A stretch of DNA of 64,000 bases, taken from Adiantum capillus-veneris (taxonomy: Eukaryota; Streptophyta; Polypodiopsida; Polypodiales; Pteridaceae). Of the stretch, positions 11,045-22,154 are shown piece after piece. Within the stretch, counting starts at the first letter, position 1, and each line of letters begins with the position of its first letter. The DNA lies in contig CM043960.1 of assembly GCA_014529385.2 (NCBI GenBank), positions 25,298,396-25,362,395 of the forward strand, given 5' to 3'. The translations under genes and the position numbers were made by a program. The notes under the pieces are model-generated. The model was not told the origin of the DNA, searched no databases, and saw only the letters and a list, made by a program, of their open reading frames with translations.

Positions 11045-12468
11045 ATGCATAAACAACCTATCAAGGAAATAGAGATTCGGAGAGTCACTTTTGAGAATGT
11101 TGCCTCAAAGATAGTGAAATCAACTCAACAGGCTAGTAATGTACCTTCCACTAGCAATGCTCCAGAGGGAGCGGATAACAATGGTCAAGGAGTGAGATGG
11201 TCTACTAGAGTCTCTTGTCCACCTGCGCATTTCGAGCCAGGGCTTGATTACATCATGTTGACCGATTGTGGTGAGCCAAGCTGCTACCAAGAAGCCATGA
11301 TGATGGATAATGTGGTGAAGTGGGAGCAGGGTATGGAATCTGAGTATAACTCGATTCTGGCTAATGACACTTGGGACTTGGTAGAACTGCCAAATGATGC
11401 GAAAGCTTTACCTTGCAAATGGGTTTACAAGGAGAAATTTACCTCAAGTGATCCAAATCCAAAGTACAAGGCTAGACTTGTAGCCAAAGGGTTCAAACAG
11501 CAAAAGGGAGTCAATTTTGATGAAATCTTTTTGCCTATGGTCAAGATGACAATGCTTAGAACCGTACTTGATCTTGTAGCGATTGAGGACATTGAACTTG
11601 TCCAAATGGATGTGAACACAACATTTCTTCACGGGGATCTCGATGAGGATGTTTACATGCAGTAGCATGAAGGGTTTGTTCAGGAGAACGCATCTCGTGA
11701 GGAGCTAGTATGTAAGCTCAAAAAGGCACTTTATGGCTTAAAGCAGGGTTCAAGGTAGTGGTATCATAAATTTGATGCATGTATGAGGTCTCAAGGGTAT
11801 CAAAGGAGCGAAGAGGATCACTGCTTGTACACAAGAAAGCTAGATGATGGTTCAATGATCATTCTAGTATTGTATGTTGATGACATGCTTATAGCTGGGA
11901 AATCCATTGTAGAGATTCCCAACTTGAAGAAAACACTTAACAACAATTTTGCAATGAAAGATTTGGGGGATGCTATACACTTTCTTGGTATGCGAATCAA
12001 AAGAGATCGCAAACGTTGTATTCTTGAGTTATCTCAGGAAACATACATGGAGAAAGTTTTGCAGCATTGCAATATGCAGGGGGGGGGAAGCATTGAGTAC
12101 TCCAATGCAGGAATTCTTGAAACTCAGCAAGGAAGATGCACCCAAATCTGATGTTGAGCGAGCATAAATGGCTAAATTACCATATTCTTCGACAATGGGC
12201 AGTCTCATGTATGCTGTGGTGGCCACAAGACCAGACATTGCTTTTGCAGTGAGAGTGGTGAGCCAATATACGACAAATCCTGGCAGCAAGCATTGGGAAG
12301 CAGTGAAGCACATTATTAGGTACCTCAAAGGTACGGTCGGTAGGTGTTTACACTTCGAGAACAGTGATGCATCCATCGTGGGTTATGCGGATGTAGACTA
12401 TGCAAGTTGTGTCAACAATAGAAAATCAACATCTGGCTATGTCTTCATATTTGTTGGAGCAGCAGTAT
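11045..12468 (+). pseudogene. Copia-E reverse transcriptase and truncated RNase H
   Basis: Reverse transcriptase begins near 11300 (MESEYNSILANDTWDLVELP) and continues with LPCKWVYKEK, KARLVAKGFKQQKGVNFDE and VQMDVNTTFLHGDL. It stops at 11663, resumes with KKALYGLKQGSR and contains the catalytic LYVDDMLIAG. A run of nine guanines at 12079-12087 coincides with a frame change. RNase H starts near 12380 (GYADVDYASCVNNRKSTSGY) and is cut after VGAAV at 12468, where Chromo-F LTR sequence takes over. Confidence 0.88.
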
Positions 12469-12501
12469 AGAGAGAGTCTTCTTTACTTCACACATGAGAT
12501 T

Positions 12502-12532
<31 letters not shown>

Positions 12533-13416
12533 ATAATTCCTTGCAAAAATCAGCCCCCCCTCTCTCTTGGTCGACCCCTCTTGCTTTTTACTCTTGCTAG
12601 CATCCTATTGGACCTCCCCACGCTTAGCCAATGGTAATTAAGCAGCATAAGTGATAGCTTTCTGACATGCGTCCCCCTTTCCCCTTTTGTGAGAGCTTTA
12701 GGTAATTATTTAATTCAACTAAAATCTCATTGGACCCCTTTGCCTCCTGGCCAATAGGAATCAGGCAAGCCATTGGGCTGTTGAATGCTCATTGGACCCC
12801 TTGGGAGACTGTCCAATAGGCTTCTAGAGGACTTAATTCTCATTGGTTCTTTTATTAAGTGTTTTTAAATTAATTAAACTAGATTTACTCTAGACTAATT
12901 CTCGTTGGTCCACCTCCAAGGCCATCCAATAGGAATTGGGTACACCTTGTGGGCATCTGGGCTAGGGAGCTGACACGTGTCCCTCATTCCCTTTGTGTAA
13001 AGGGAGCTTGTGTGTGTGTGTGTGTGTGTGACAGAGAGAGTTTCTCTCTCATCCCCTACTTGCAAGGCTCGCCTCCTCCTATGTAGGGATTCCTAAAGAC
13101 TTTTGGGACACACACAAAGCATCCAATTCCCCCAATGTTTGACCTTTGGACACAACCTTTGAATTTTGGAACCTTAGCATTTTGGAAGTCTTAATGGGCT
13201 AAACCTTAGGGTCTTTTAAGCCCATTGTTGCACATGGCTCTTTTACAGATGGCCCCCCCTTTGGATCCTATTTTCCCTCCTTTGGATCCCTACTGTGGTC
13301 GGTCTGCTAGCTTAACCAATATTCTAGCTTTTTCTCCTCTGGCACTTCCCCATATTAAATGATCAGTTTAACATGATAAAATCAATTAGGAGAATTAGAT
13401 ATTGATTATTATGAGA
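12469..13416 (-). repeat. Chromo-F 3' LTR, truncated
   Basis: The sequence from GAGAGAGTCTTC onward is nearly identical to 17370-18290 of the 5' LTR and ends at 13416 (ATGAGA against ATGACA). The first 668 bases of the LTR are missing at the left edge. The internal region follows with TTAGTTGTCCTCGAC, whose complement is a polypurine-like primer region. Confidence 0.9.
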
Positions 13417-13750
13417 TTAGTTGTCCTCGACTATGGGGTAGAGAAGATAAAGCATATTCATTAGTCCTTTTCTTAGCGGGTAGAGGATCCCTATGTTACC
13501 CTACGACATCATTCCACAATGGATGACTAGTCCATTTGGCACTTGAGAGCCTGAGGCTGCCGCAAGCATGTTTGCACATTCGTCCTATCATCTTCCATAG
13601 TAGAGTGACAAACTCTACTTGGTGTTCGGGAGACGTCGTCTCCGCAAACTTGATTTAAGCATGCATACTACTTCATTTTTGTGCACAATAAAGAAAAAGA
13701 GAGTCTTATAAGACAAAAACTTTGTTCATTTTTAACATTTGTACATTTGC

Positions 13751-14365
13751 TTACTCTAGGTAAGTATTGTAAGCATTGACTAGGTTTAGGTTATCCTTTA
13801 ATTGTATGCCTTGCATCCATCTAGCATCTACAAAAGGATAATTCTTAAACTTAATAAGATATCGTCGGATATTCTTACCGCCTCTTAGTACCTTGTCTTC
13901 ATGTCGGAGAATGGACTCGGGCTGCAGCACCTCTTCTTGGTCCTCGATCTCCGGTGGGTCTTCAATAGTTGGTTCTTGAGGTGGCTCACCTTTGTAAGGC
14001 TTTAGTAGGCTCACATGGAAATCATTGTGTATGATCCAATGGTTGCGCAACTTGAATTGATAGGCCATCTCATTGATTGGCCTAAGAATCTGGAAAGGAC
14101 CATAGTACCTTTTTGCTAACTTAGCATAGTACTTTTGGTGTCCCGTAGGATTCTTGCCCGTCGTGTGCCTTAATTGAGCCTTGGGAAATTTGAGTAAGAC
14201 CCAATCATTTTCTTTAAAGGCTTGGGCTCTTCTGTGCTTGTCAGCAGCAGCCTTTTGCCTTTGTTGTGAGATAGAGATAGCATCCTTAATCTTTTGGAAA
14301 GATCCTTGTAGGTCTCGGCTATACTCATCTGCAACGAAGATCTTCCCGTGTACCTTAAGTAGCAA
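13751..14365 (-). pseudogene. Chromo-F integrase C-terminus and chromodomain
   Basis: The 204-codon frame contains the integrase GPY/F-type module (KLAKRYYGPFQILRPI, AYQFKLRNHWIIHNDFHVS) and then a chromodomain: PESILRHEDKVLRGGKNI followed by RRYLIKFKNYPFVDARWMQ. In chromoviruses this domain steers integration to particular chromatin. It is a separate frame from the integrase core because of a short deletion and frame change near 14365. The final residues NLVNAYNTYLE fit the usual end of the polyprotein. Confidence 0.88.
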
Positions 14366-14837
14366 GAGACTTTTTTATCTCCCATCTTTGATCTACTTCC
14401 GTGACATAGGCTTTTAGTAGATCGAGAATTGTTAGGTTAGCTATTTCACTTTGGCCATCCGTTTGCGGGTGATAGGCCGAAGAGAAATTTAGCCTTGTTC
14501 CTAAATTCTCAAAGAGACCCGTCCAGAAATTACTGGTCATTCTAGGATCTCTATCCGACACTATGGACATTGGCAAGCCATGGTACTTGAAGATTTGTGA
14601 AATGAAGAGGGTTGCCATTTGATGGGCTTTGATAGTCTTTTTGACAGGTATAAAATGAGCTTGTTTACTAAACCTGTCTACTATCGTCCATATTCCTATA
14701 TTCCCATGGATAAACTTAGGCAATCCAAAGATAAAATCCATGGATATGCTCTCCCATGGTGAATTAGGGATTGGCAAAGGTTGAAGCAATCCAAGTTGCT
14801 TCCCTCTATCAAACTTCGTCTTTGGCATACCACACAT
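14355..14837 (-). pseudogene. Chromo-F integrase core
   Basis: Catalytic regions of a Gypsy integrase are clear: WESISMDFIFGLPK (first aspartate), VSDRDPRMTSNFW (second aspartate) and SSAYHPQTDGQSEIANLTI (glutamate region). The frame breaks off after EVDQRWE, where a segment of roughly 25 codons is missing before the next frame resumes. Left to right it lies between the C-terminal chromodomain and RNase H, as expected on this strand. Confidence 0.9.
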
Positions 14838-14839
14838 TT

Positions 14840-15455
14840 AGAAACAGACTCTTGTATGTTTGCTTTCATAGTAGGCCAATAGAAATATGTTTCAATCCCC
14901 TTTAGGGTAGACTAAATTCCTCTATGCCCTGCATAAGGAGGAGCATGAGATTCATACATTACTTTCTCACGTAGTGAGCTAGTAACGCATAGTCTATTGC
15001 CATAGATAAGATAACCATCTTGTAAAGTAAATGGTTCCTCTTTCTTCCCTAGTGCAAGGGCTGAAATCACATCTCTAAAATCGGGATCAATAGCATACTC
15101 ACCTATCATAGAAGATAGATCATTGTGAGTTGCTATGGAAACCGCATTCACTCTCGGCCGTCTTGAGAGTGCATTGGCTACTTGATTATGCTTGCTAGCA
15201 ATGTGAGCAATATGAAAATGAAATTGCAAAAGGAAATTTGCCCACCTCATTTGTTTGTCGGAGAGCTTGGTCTGCATCATGAAGTACTTAAGACTTTGGT
15301 GATCCGTACGCAGAATGAAAGGAGTCCCCAATAAATAGTGCTTCCATGAGTCTAAGGCATGTAGAACTGCAAGGAGTTCCTTTTCGTATATGCCTAGAGC
15401 TTGCTCAATAGGTTTGAGCCTTCGACTTTCATAGCCTATGGCGTGCCCTTCTTGA
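14840..15455 (-). pseudogene. Chromo-F RNase H and integrase zinc-binding region
   Basis: The frame starting at the deletion junction reads GHAIGYESRRLKPIEQALGIYEKELLAVLHAL, with RTDHQSLKYFMMQTKLSDKQ and HIASKHNQVANALSRRP after it. These are the glutamate, aspartate and terminal motifs of Gypsy RNase H, which removes RNA from the RNA-DNA hybrid. Past 15100 come the linker and the integrase H2C2 region (ESHAPPYAGHRG near 14915). A stop near 14911 separates it from the core. Confidence 0.85.
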
Positions 15456-16277
15456 AGCCAAGACTTTGTCTGTATCACCAGAAGTGCCATCATAGGTAAG
15501 GAAAGAGATGCTCTTCCCTCCCTCTTTGAATTTCTTGAGCTTGGACGACCTCTTCCACGCGCCATAGGATTTCCTATGGCCTCTTCTTTTTGATGGTTCA
15601 AATGTTGCACCATCACTTTCTTCAGAAGATGAAGAATTTGAGGAAGATGGAGAAGAGGGTGACCTCTTTCTTGCCTTTTTCTTTCCTTGATCTTCTTTGT
15701 CTTCACCATCACTTTCATAAGAGGAAGAGGATGAAGAAGATGGAGAAGAGGGTGTCCTCTTTCTCGCCTTTTTCTTCTCTTGCCTTTTGTCATCCCTCTT
15801 TGAAGTATGGTGTGGAGAAGTATGCGATGGTCTTCTCCATTTTGGAGGTGATGGAGAGCGTTTAGCCCACCATCTTCGTGGAGCCATCTCTGCCGAGGTG
15901 GCAGGAGACTCACTTCTTTCTCGTTCCTTTGGTGGAGGCTCTTGAATTCTCCTTTGAGAAGGAGATGCGTCATCAAGGAGCAAATTTTTGAGCCCTTCAT
16001 AGGGATCCTCTTCTTCTTCTCAACTCGGAGAGAGACCTCTTTTGGAAGTCTCAGAAGGAGGCTTCCTAGGTGCCCTCTTGTCATGGTGGGGAGCTTGGAG
16101 AATCCCATGAGCACGAAGCTACTGTTGCACTTCACTTTGGAGGGATGGATTGCCCATGGCTTGTTGAAGCCTAGAAACAAGATAGTTAACAAGCATCGGG
16201 GCATCATTAGTAGCTTGCTCATTAGCAAAATCAAAGTTATCAACATTAATTTCACTCTCTTTACTATTGTCAGCCAT
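15455..16277 (-). pseudogene. Chromo-F gag N-terminal region, fused to RNase H by deletion
   Basis: The frame starts MADNSKESEINVDNFDF at 16277, about 410 bases inside the primer site. It keeps one frame to about 15430 with two internal stops (near 16120 and 16020). The middle is very basic and serine-rich with two related blocks (KKARKRTPSSPSSS and KKARKRSPSSPSSS), an internal duplication. It ends SFLTYDGTSGDTDKVLA, where chromovirus gag normally enters its capsid fold; here the next bases encode RNase H in another frame. It may still be transcribed but cannot form a normal capsid. Confidence 0.8.
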
Positions 16278-16688
16278 TCTAACAACTTTTAGGTGTAAAC
16301 TTTTTAGGTGTACTTTGGCACTTCAAGCCCTAGTTGCTACTCTTCTTTACCCCTTTAGAAAAAGCACTCAAGCTACTGTACCCATGGCTCGAATACCATT
16401 AATTGCAAGGAATAGAAGAGAGGGTCGTTCAACACCAAAACAGCACCGGCTCCTGTCAAGCTTCTAATAGCTCAATAGTGGTTAAGCCGTGGGCAAGCCC
16501 CATAGGAATCCACTATTAAGACCATAGCTCTCGACGGTGATGCCCCGTTAACTGCACAAAGGCAGGCGCACTGCAAGGCTGAAAAATCCCTATTCTACTT
16601 ACTCACATGCAATTAATAGTACCAAGTACCAACCATTTATAGCTAGCTCGAGGACCTCCCTTCTTGAGCAAGAAAAGAGAAACCTTGT

Positions 16689-16700
16689 GCTCTGATACCA
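16689..16700 (-). promoter_or_regulatory. Chromo-F primer-binding site
   Basis: On the minus strand this is TGGTATCAGAGC, the complement of initiator-Met tRNA. One base separates it from the LTR that begins at 16702, which proves that the right LTR is the 5' one and that the element points left. Confidence 0.9.
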
Positions 16701-16701
16701 A

Positions 16702-17892
16702 TGTAACATTTAATGGCCTAGTATCTTGTGTGTAGCGGAAAATAACATGAACGTAATGAGCATTTCATTAGAATAGATTCCTAATGAGATTAACAAGAGT
16801 GCTTGGGTGGAGAGAGCAACAAAAAGCATAACACCTAGTTAGATAGCATGCACAATACTTCAAAAGAAAGTGAAATTAAGCAATTGACAATAGTTGAGGA
16901 CCGGATTTGCATGGAGCCAGTCCCCCCTCCAAAAAGCTTTGTATTATGGTTTCTCCCATCAAGAGAGACATTTTACAATACAATTTCTTGTGTTCCTTCA
17001 ATACTAGCTAGTGCAATGAAGATGAAAACTTCATGCACTATGCAAAACACTTATCAAACACAACATCAATTCCCTCACGGTCTCAGACCCAAGACCTCAC
17101 ACACCTTCAAAGATGGTGAGAGCTAGCGGGGTATGAGAGTAGATTGAGAGGAAGAAGGAGTATTCTTATAAGAAAGATGTACATCTCCTCACATAATCAC
17201 TCATATTAGCATAGCTTAGCTTAGTAATTAGCATGGTAGAGGAGATGATCATGCATTGCAGCTTGGCTCTTGGTTGGATTTGCATCACAAAGCCAAGAGT
17301 TGTTGGTGTAGGCCTTCCTTCTCACAAGCTTGGAGTAGGTGATAAGCTTTCCATGAAAGCTTGAGAAGGAGAGAGAGTCTTCTTTACTTCACACATGAGA
17401 TTGTGTGAGTGTGTGTGTGATAATGCCTTGCAAAAATCAGCCCCCTCTCTCTCTTGGTCGACCCCTCTTGTTTTTTGCTCTTGCTAGCATCCTATTGGAC
17501 CTCCCCAAGCTTAGCCAATGGTAATAAGCAGCATAAGTGATAGCCTTCTGACATGTGTCCCCCTTTCCCCTTTTTGAGAGCTTTAGGTAATTATTTAATT
17601 CAACTAAACTCTCATTGGACCCCTTTGCCTCCTGGCCAATAGGAATCAGGCAAGCCATTGGGCTGTTGAATGCTCATTGGTCCCCTTGGGAGACTATCCA
17701 ATAGTCTTCTAGAGAGCTTAATTCTTATTGGTTCTTTTATTAAGTGTTTTTAAATTAATTAAACTAGATTACTCTAGCCTAATTCTCATTGGTCCACCTC
17801 CAAGGCCATCCAATAGGAATTGGGTACACCTTGTGGGCATCTGGGCTAGGGAGCTGACATGTGTCCCTCATTCCCTTTGTGTAAAGGGAGCT

Positions 17893-17935
<43 letters not shown>

Positions 17936-18290
17936 GTTTCTCTCTCATCCCCTACTTGCAAGGCTCTCCCCCTCCTATGTAGCGATTGTTAAAGACTTTT
18001 GGGACACACACAAAGCATCCAATTCCCCCAATGTTTGACCTTTGGACACAACCTTCGAATTTTGGAACCTTAGCATTTTGGAAGTCTTAATGGGCTGAAA
18101 CTTAGGGTCTTTTAAGCCCATTGTTGCACATGGCTCTTTTACATATGGCCCCCCCTTTGGATCCCTACTGTGGCCGATCTGCTAGTTAACCAATATTCTA
18201 GCTTTTTCTCCCCTGGCACTTCCCCATATTAAATGATCAGTTTAACATGAGAAAATCATTTAGGAGAATTAGATATTGATTATTATGACA
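16702..18290 (-). repeat. Chromo-F 5' LTR, complete
   Basis: The 1589-bp repeat starts TGTAACATTTAATGG right after the primer site and ends ATTATTATGACA. Bases 17370-18290 match 12469-13416 closely. It contains GT and GA microsatellites around 17895-17936. On the other strand it resembles the solo LTR at 41517-43093, sharing phrases such as CCTACACCAACAACTCTTGG. Confidence 0.9.
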
Positions 18291-18299
18291 TGTTGAAAG

Positions 18300-19375
18300 C
18301 ACAAGATTTTGACACCGCACTCCCATTTTGAAATATTGCCTCTTTGGATAGGATTGGATGTTGTAGCATATGCTCTTGGAGTGCCCTTTGCCCAATGAGG
18401 GAAACTTGAGGGAAATGTGAGAAAGCTTTGGGTTTTTCTAGGGGAGACAATGCCAAGGCTTCTCTCTAGATGATAACCTATGAATGATGAGGAAGCTTTG
18501 GGATGCTTTTAGACGAGTTGAAGAAAGGGCTTCTTTGTAATGTTGCAATTTAATAGAATTTTCCACTCTGCAAGAAATTGACATTGAGAGATAAATTTAT
18601 AATGTGATGGTAAGTGGGGCTCCTAGAAGAAAACCTCATGTTTTGACAATACTTTGGCCAACATGTACGCCAACTTTGGTGATCTTTTGGAACCCGTTGA
18701 TGAGCTCTTATTGCAAAACATTGTCTCTTGGGTTGCATTGTTTGTTGCAATATATGATCTTGGGTTGCCCTTATTCCAAGCAAGGGAAAGACGAGAGAAC
18801 AGCGAGGAAGCTATGGGCTCTTTTGAGGGGAGGCAAAGCTAGGGTTTCTCAATTAGCTTTGGGATACTTTCAAAGGAGGAAAAGGAAGGGTTTCTTTCTA
18901 TATCTCATTCCAAATGTTGCCTCTATGATTGCATTGTTTGTTGCACTATATGCTCTTGGACAATGCTTATGCCCAGTGAGGGAAACACTGCAAAAAGGTG
19001 AGGAAGCTCTTGGCTATTTTTAGGGAAGGCAAAGCAAGGGCTTCTGTTAATATTCAATCAACTGTGAACAATGATGAGGAAATGCTTTCAGAGGAGGTGA
19101 AGGGTGGTATTGGCAAGACGGTTTTAAAAGTGTGGCATACCTTTTGAAAGTACAATAAGGCTTTGAATTATAGTTTGAGTATGATCTGGCATCTATTGAA
19201 CTACATTGACTGCGAGATATGCCCATTATAAGGGCAAGACGAGGAAGTTTTATCATAAGCAAATGCAAGAAGATATGCAACATCCAAATGCATTCACCTT
19301 TGTTTGTGTTTTGAAGAATCATTCATATGTGTTTGGAATAGTACATGCTATGCAGAACTACAAACCTTCATAGCT
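18300..19375 (+). pseudogene. Decayed pentatricopeptide-repeat (PPR) gene fragment
   Basis: Three related blocks of roughly 180-290 bases (about 18330-18450, 18715-18840 and 18905-19035) share the words GTTGCATTGTTTGTTGCA, TATGCTCTTGG and GAGGAAGCT. Translated, they give PPR-like text: MYANFGDLLEPVDELLLQN, IVSWVALFVAIYDLG, then ALGQ..CPV and, near 19285, HPNAFTFVCVLK. Intact PPR proteins bind organellar RNA and act in its editing or processing. Frames change between blocks and stops are common, so this is a relic. It starts right beside the Chromo-F LTR. Confidence 0.6.
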
Positions 19376-19890
19376 TAAACACCAAGTTTACCATGGCTAT
19401 ACACACTATCTATACACCCTAAAACAATTGTCATCCTAGGAGCTCCAAGCTGTATCTCATGTCCATATCGCTAGCAAACAACATTTAACAATATAAAGAC
19501 CCATGGGACAATGTAATGGCTTAAAAAATTAGCAATTACTTTTATACTTCAACAATGATAGAAAAATGAGTTGTGCACATGGGTGGCTCTTCATTGGGTT
19601 GCTTTTTGAGAGGTTCTAGATGCCATTTCCACTTCCTACATAAGATCACTATTTATTGATAGTTGGATGGAGAATCTTATTAGAGATTTGGATAGGATGA
19701 TTTATTTTGATAAGCATTCAAGATATAATTGGCACTACCTTGTGGATGCATAGAGAATGTTTGCACATGTTTTCACCTTGAAGGGGGAGTCATTATCATC
19801 TCTTCTCCTTTTGCTTAGATGAAGAGTTTTCAAAATTCTAAATGAGAGAACTCTAAATTAAGAGACACTTTTTGAGAGGCTAATCTATAT
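19376..19890. other. No gene seen
   Basis: Short frames only, moderate AT content, no clear repeat structure. I can say nothing more about this stretch. Confidence 0.5.
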
Positions 19891-19904
19891 CTATATCTCT
19901 ATCT

Positions 19905-20009
19905 CTATCTCTGTACATATTAAAAAGGTAGGAGTGGGTTGCCATGTGGCAACAAATGCTGGTTAACACAACATGCCCTCCCTTTTTCCTTGTCAACTCG
20001 TCATTGAAA

Positions 20010-20058
<49 letters not shown>

Positions 20059-20118
20059 TTTGCAACAGAATGCCCTCAAGCTTCCATCCCTTCACCCTTG
20101 CCGACTCAACACTAAAAC

Positions 20119-20177
<59 letters not shown>

Positions 20178-20228
20178 CCCCCCTTGAGTTGCGGGTTTCG
20201 CAACACAAAGCCCTCGAGTTGCGGGCTA
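19905..20228 (+). mobile_element. Helitron-like non-autonomous element (tentative)
   Basis: The left part reads CTCTGTACATATTAAAAAGG followed by GGGTTGCCATGTGGCA, similar in style to plant Helitron 5' ends. The right part ends with a short stem (AGCCC and GGGCT around TCGAGTTGC) followed by CTAGG; Helitrons end in a hairpin and CTRRT, so the last base does not fit. Inside are two copies of a 70-base unit, each ending in a long CT run. No Rep/helicase gene is present. Confidence 0.25.
20013..20175. repeat. Two CT microsatellites separated by a 64-base spacer
   Basis: Pure CT runs occupy 20013-20056 and 20121-20175, the second followed by a run of C. The leucine/serine-rich open frames over this region are microsatellite artefacts. 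Confidence 0.95.
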
Positions 20229-21960
20229 GGTCTCATTTAAACTAGCCCCAAGCTTCCTCCAGAGCTTGCCTGCCTCGAATGGTCCAACTGCACCCGGCTC
20301 TTCGAATCTCTGCTTCTCTCTCCGTCTTCGTGTAGTTGGGCACCCCCATCCATTGCTCGTTGCTTTGTCCAATTCCTTTGGTGACTGCCTCTACGTGTAG
20401 TTTGGGTGCCACCTCTCTCCCCCATCTATTATTTGCTGCTCTGTCCAACTTGGGCGTGCTACTGGCAACGGCTCAGGCAACGGTGGCCTTTGTCGCCCGC
20501 CTCCTTCCATTGCATGCATGGACTCAAGGCCACACAATACAGAGCTAGAGGGCAGGTGGACTATTGTACTTCATGGGGCTGCTATACTACAACTTGCACA
20601 TGTTGGCTTCAACAACTGGCTACAGAGAGCAGTAGCAACCATGGGATAGTGGAGCGGCTTCAGTAGTAGTGAGCACAAGGCAACATCCAACATGGCCGAT
20701 GGTCGTAGTGGCATGTCAGATAGGCACTATGGCGAAAACAACAAGTGGTGTCGATTGAGAAACATTGTAGCGCTGAGAACTGAGCAACAGGGATGTGTGT
20801 ATATATTTTTTGCAACCTTTGAAAATGAGTGGAAACGTGAGGTACCCTTTGAACTATGGTAAACGTAGTGAGAAAATCTTGAAATTTTTAGCGATGTGTT
20901 GCGGCATAGTAGAGAGTATTTGAATGCACTAAAAATTGAAGATGGGTGAGTTGCATGAAGAGCTAGAGATGATATAAAAATGTTTCTTTTCAAGAGTCGA
21001 TGCCATGTGTTGGATGATGCATGGTCACTGAAGCATCGAATGATGAAGAGCAACTCTCATAAAATGGTCAACAAATTGATGTGTACCTAGAATGCAGACC
21101 ATAGAGCCCCATAATGATTTGACTTTGTATCTTTTAACTATTGAGACACTTTAATAGTTTTCAAATAATCTTATGAAGGTGTTCTATGTCATAGGGGCAA
21201 CCACTTGCTTGCCACTTTGAAAGTTGGTGCCTTATTGAAGGCTAGTCACACCATGTGCTACCCTTTGGCTTAGATTCCCACTTCTACACATTTAGATGAG
21301 TTGTCTATATCCATGGCTAAGCGGATATTCTTATCAAGATTACCCATACATTTTTAGGTTGGATAGAACATATTTTTGAGGTGAATAAACGTACCCCATT
21401 CATTGAAACGAGGGATTTCTTAAACCAATGTTAGAACTCTTTTATGGAGTAGGAGATGATCACATAGCCAGACAGCTTTGGCCTGATTGGAATATATAGC
21501 AAAAGGGTGTCACAGATAAACAAATTTGATTTTTTTGGTAACGTCATTGCGCGGCTCATCACATGAACGTTGCCTCTAAAGTTGCTCACCTACAACACAC
21601 AAGAGCAAGAAGGCTGGATATTTTCCCAAAAGAACTCTTTTCCAAAACTTGAAAACCTTACATATGAGAAATTGATCGAGTAAATTGACCATATTTAAAG
21701 GTTTTTACATTAAACTTCTCTAGATTTTGTAGGTTTTCTTTAAATCTAGAGGTAAACCTCAAAATTTATAAGTAAAAAATATTCATGTACATATGGATTG
21801 TATACACACGGAGTTAATGTGGCATGTCATGTATTGCAGACAATTGTACCTCCCTTGATTGAATAGAGCATAAGCTTGAAACTGACCTTATTGAGTAAAA
21901 TTCTTCTTTAAATACAATGTTTGGCTTAGGAAGAAAGCAAAGAGACCATTAGGGCATTGA
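20229..21960. other. No gene recognised
   Basis: From 20330 to 20470 a phrase containing GGGCACCCCCATCC or GGGTGCCACC and TTGCTGCTCTGTCCAA occurs twice in diverged form. Frames of 60-108 codons exist but show no family motif. From 21050 to 21960 the sequence is AT-rich without a coding signal. Confidence 0.5.
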
Positions 21961-22039
21961 AACATGAGAACTCTACATGCATGCAGACAAACTTTCCTTT
22001 TGTCTCTCTGCAGTTGCCAGAGGGGGTTGCACTTGGTTG

Positions 22040-22041
<2 letters not shown>

Positions 22042-22089
<48 letters not shown>
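22042..22089. repeat. GA microsatellite
   Basis: An uninterrupted GA run of about 48 bases just upstream of the second PPR relic. Confidence 0.95.
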
Positions 22090-22092
<3 letters not shown>

Positions 22093-22154
22093 CTAAATAA
22101 ATATATATATATTTATAAATGTAGGGCTTACGTAGATAGTGTTGGCATGCCTAC

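Larger units (their letters stand above)
7516..12468 (+). mobile_element. Copia-E: decayed Ty1/Copia retrotransposon, plus strand, 3' end lost
   Basis: A probable 5' LTR (about 7516-7720), a perfect primer-binding site (7724-7735), a 1.1-kb leader and gag-pol follow in Copia order. The element stops inside RNase H at 12468, where the sequence switches to the middle of the Chromo-F LTR. The end of RNase H, the polypurine tract and the 3' LTR are missing. Many stops and frame changes show that it is old. Protein phrases resemble Copia-A, so the two belong to related lineages. Confidence 0.9.
12469..18290 (-). mobile_element. Chromo-F: Ty3/Gypsy chromovirus, internally deleted, minus strand
   Basis: Two copies of a long LTR flank an internal region that reads right to left: primer site, gag N-terminus, RNase H, integrase, chromodomain. 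The chromodomain after integrase marks the chromovirus branch of Ty3/Gypsy. The gag C-terminus, zinc knuckle, protease and reverse transcriptase are absent: gag joins RNase H directly near 15455. The right (5') LTR is complete; the left (3') LTR lacks its first 668 bases and abuts Copia-E. The element cannot be autonomous. Confidence 0.92.

Noticed and set aside
19944-20245. Overlapping serine/leucine-rich and arginine/glutamate-rich open frames of about 90-118 codons
   Set aside because: They are translations of CT/GA microsatellites on both strands, not genes.
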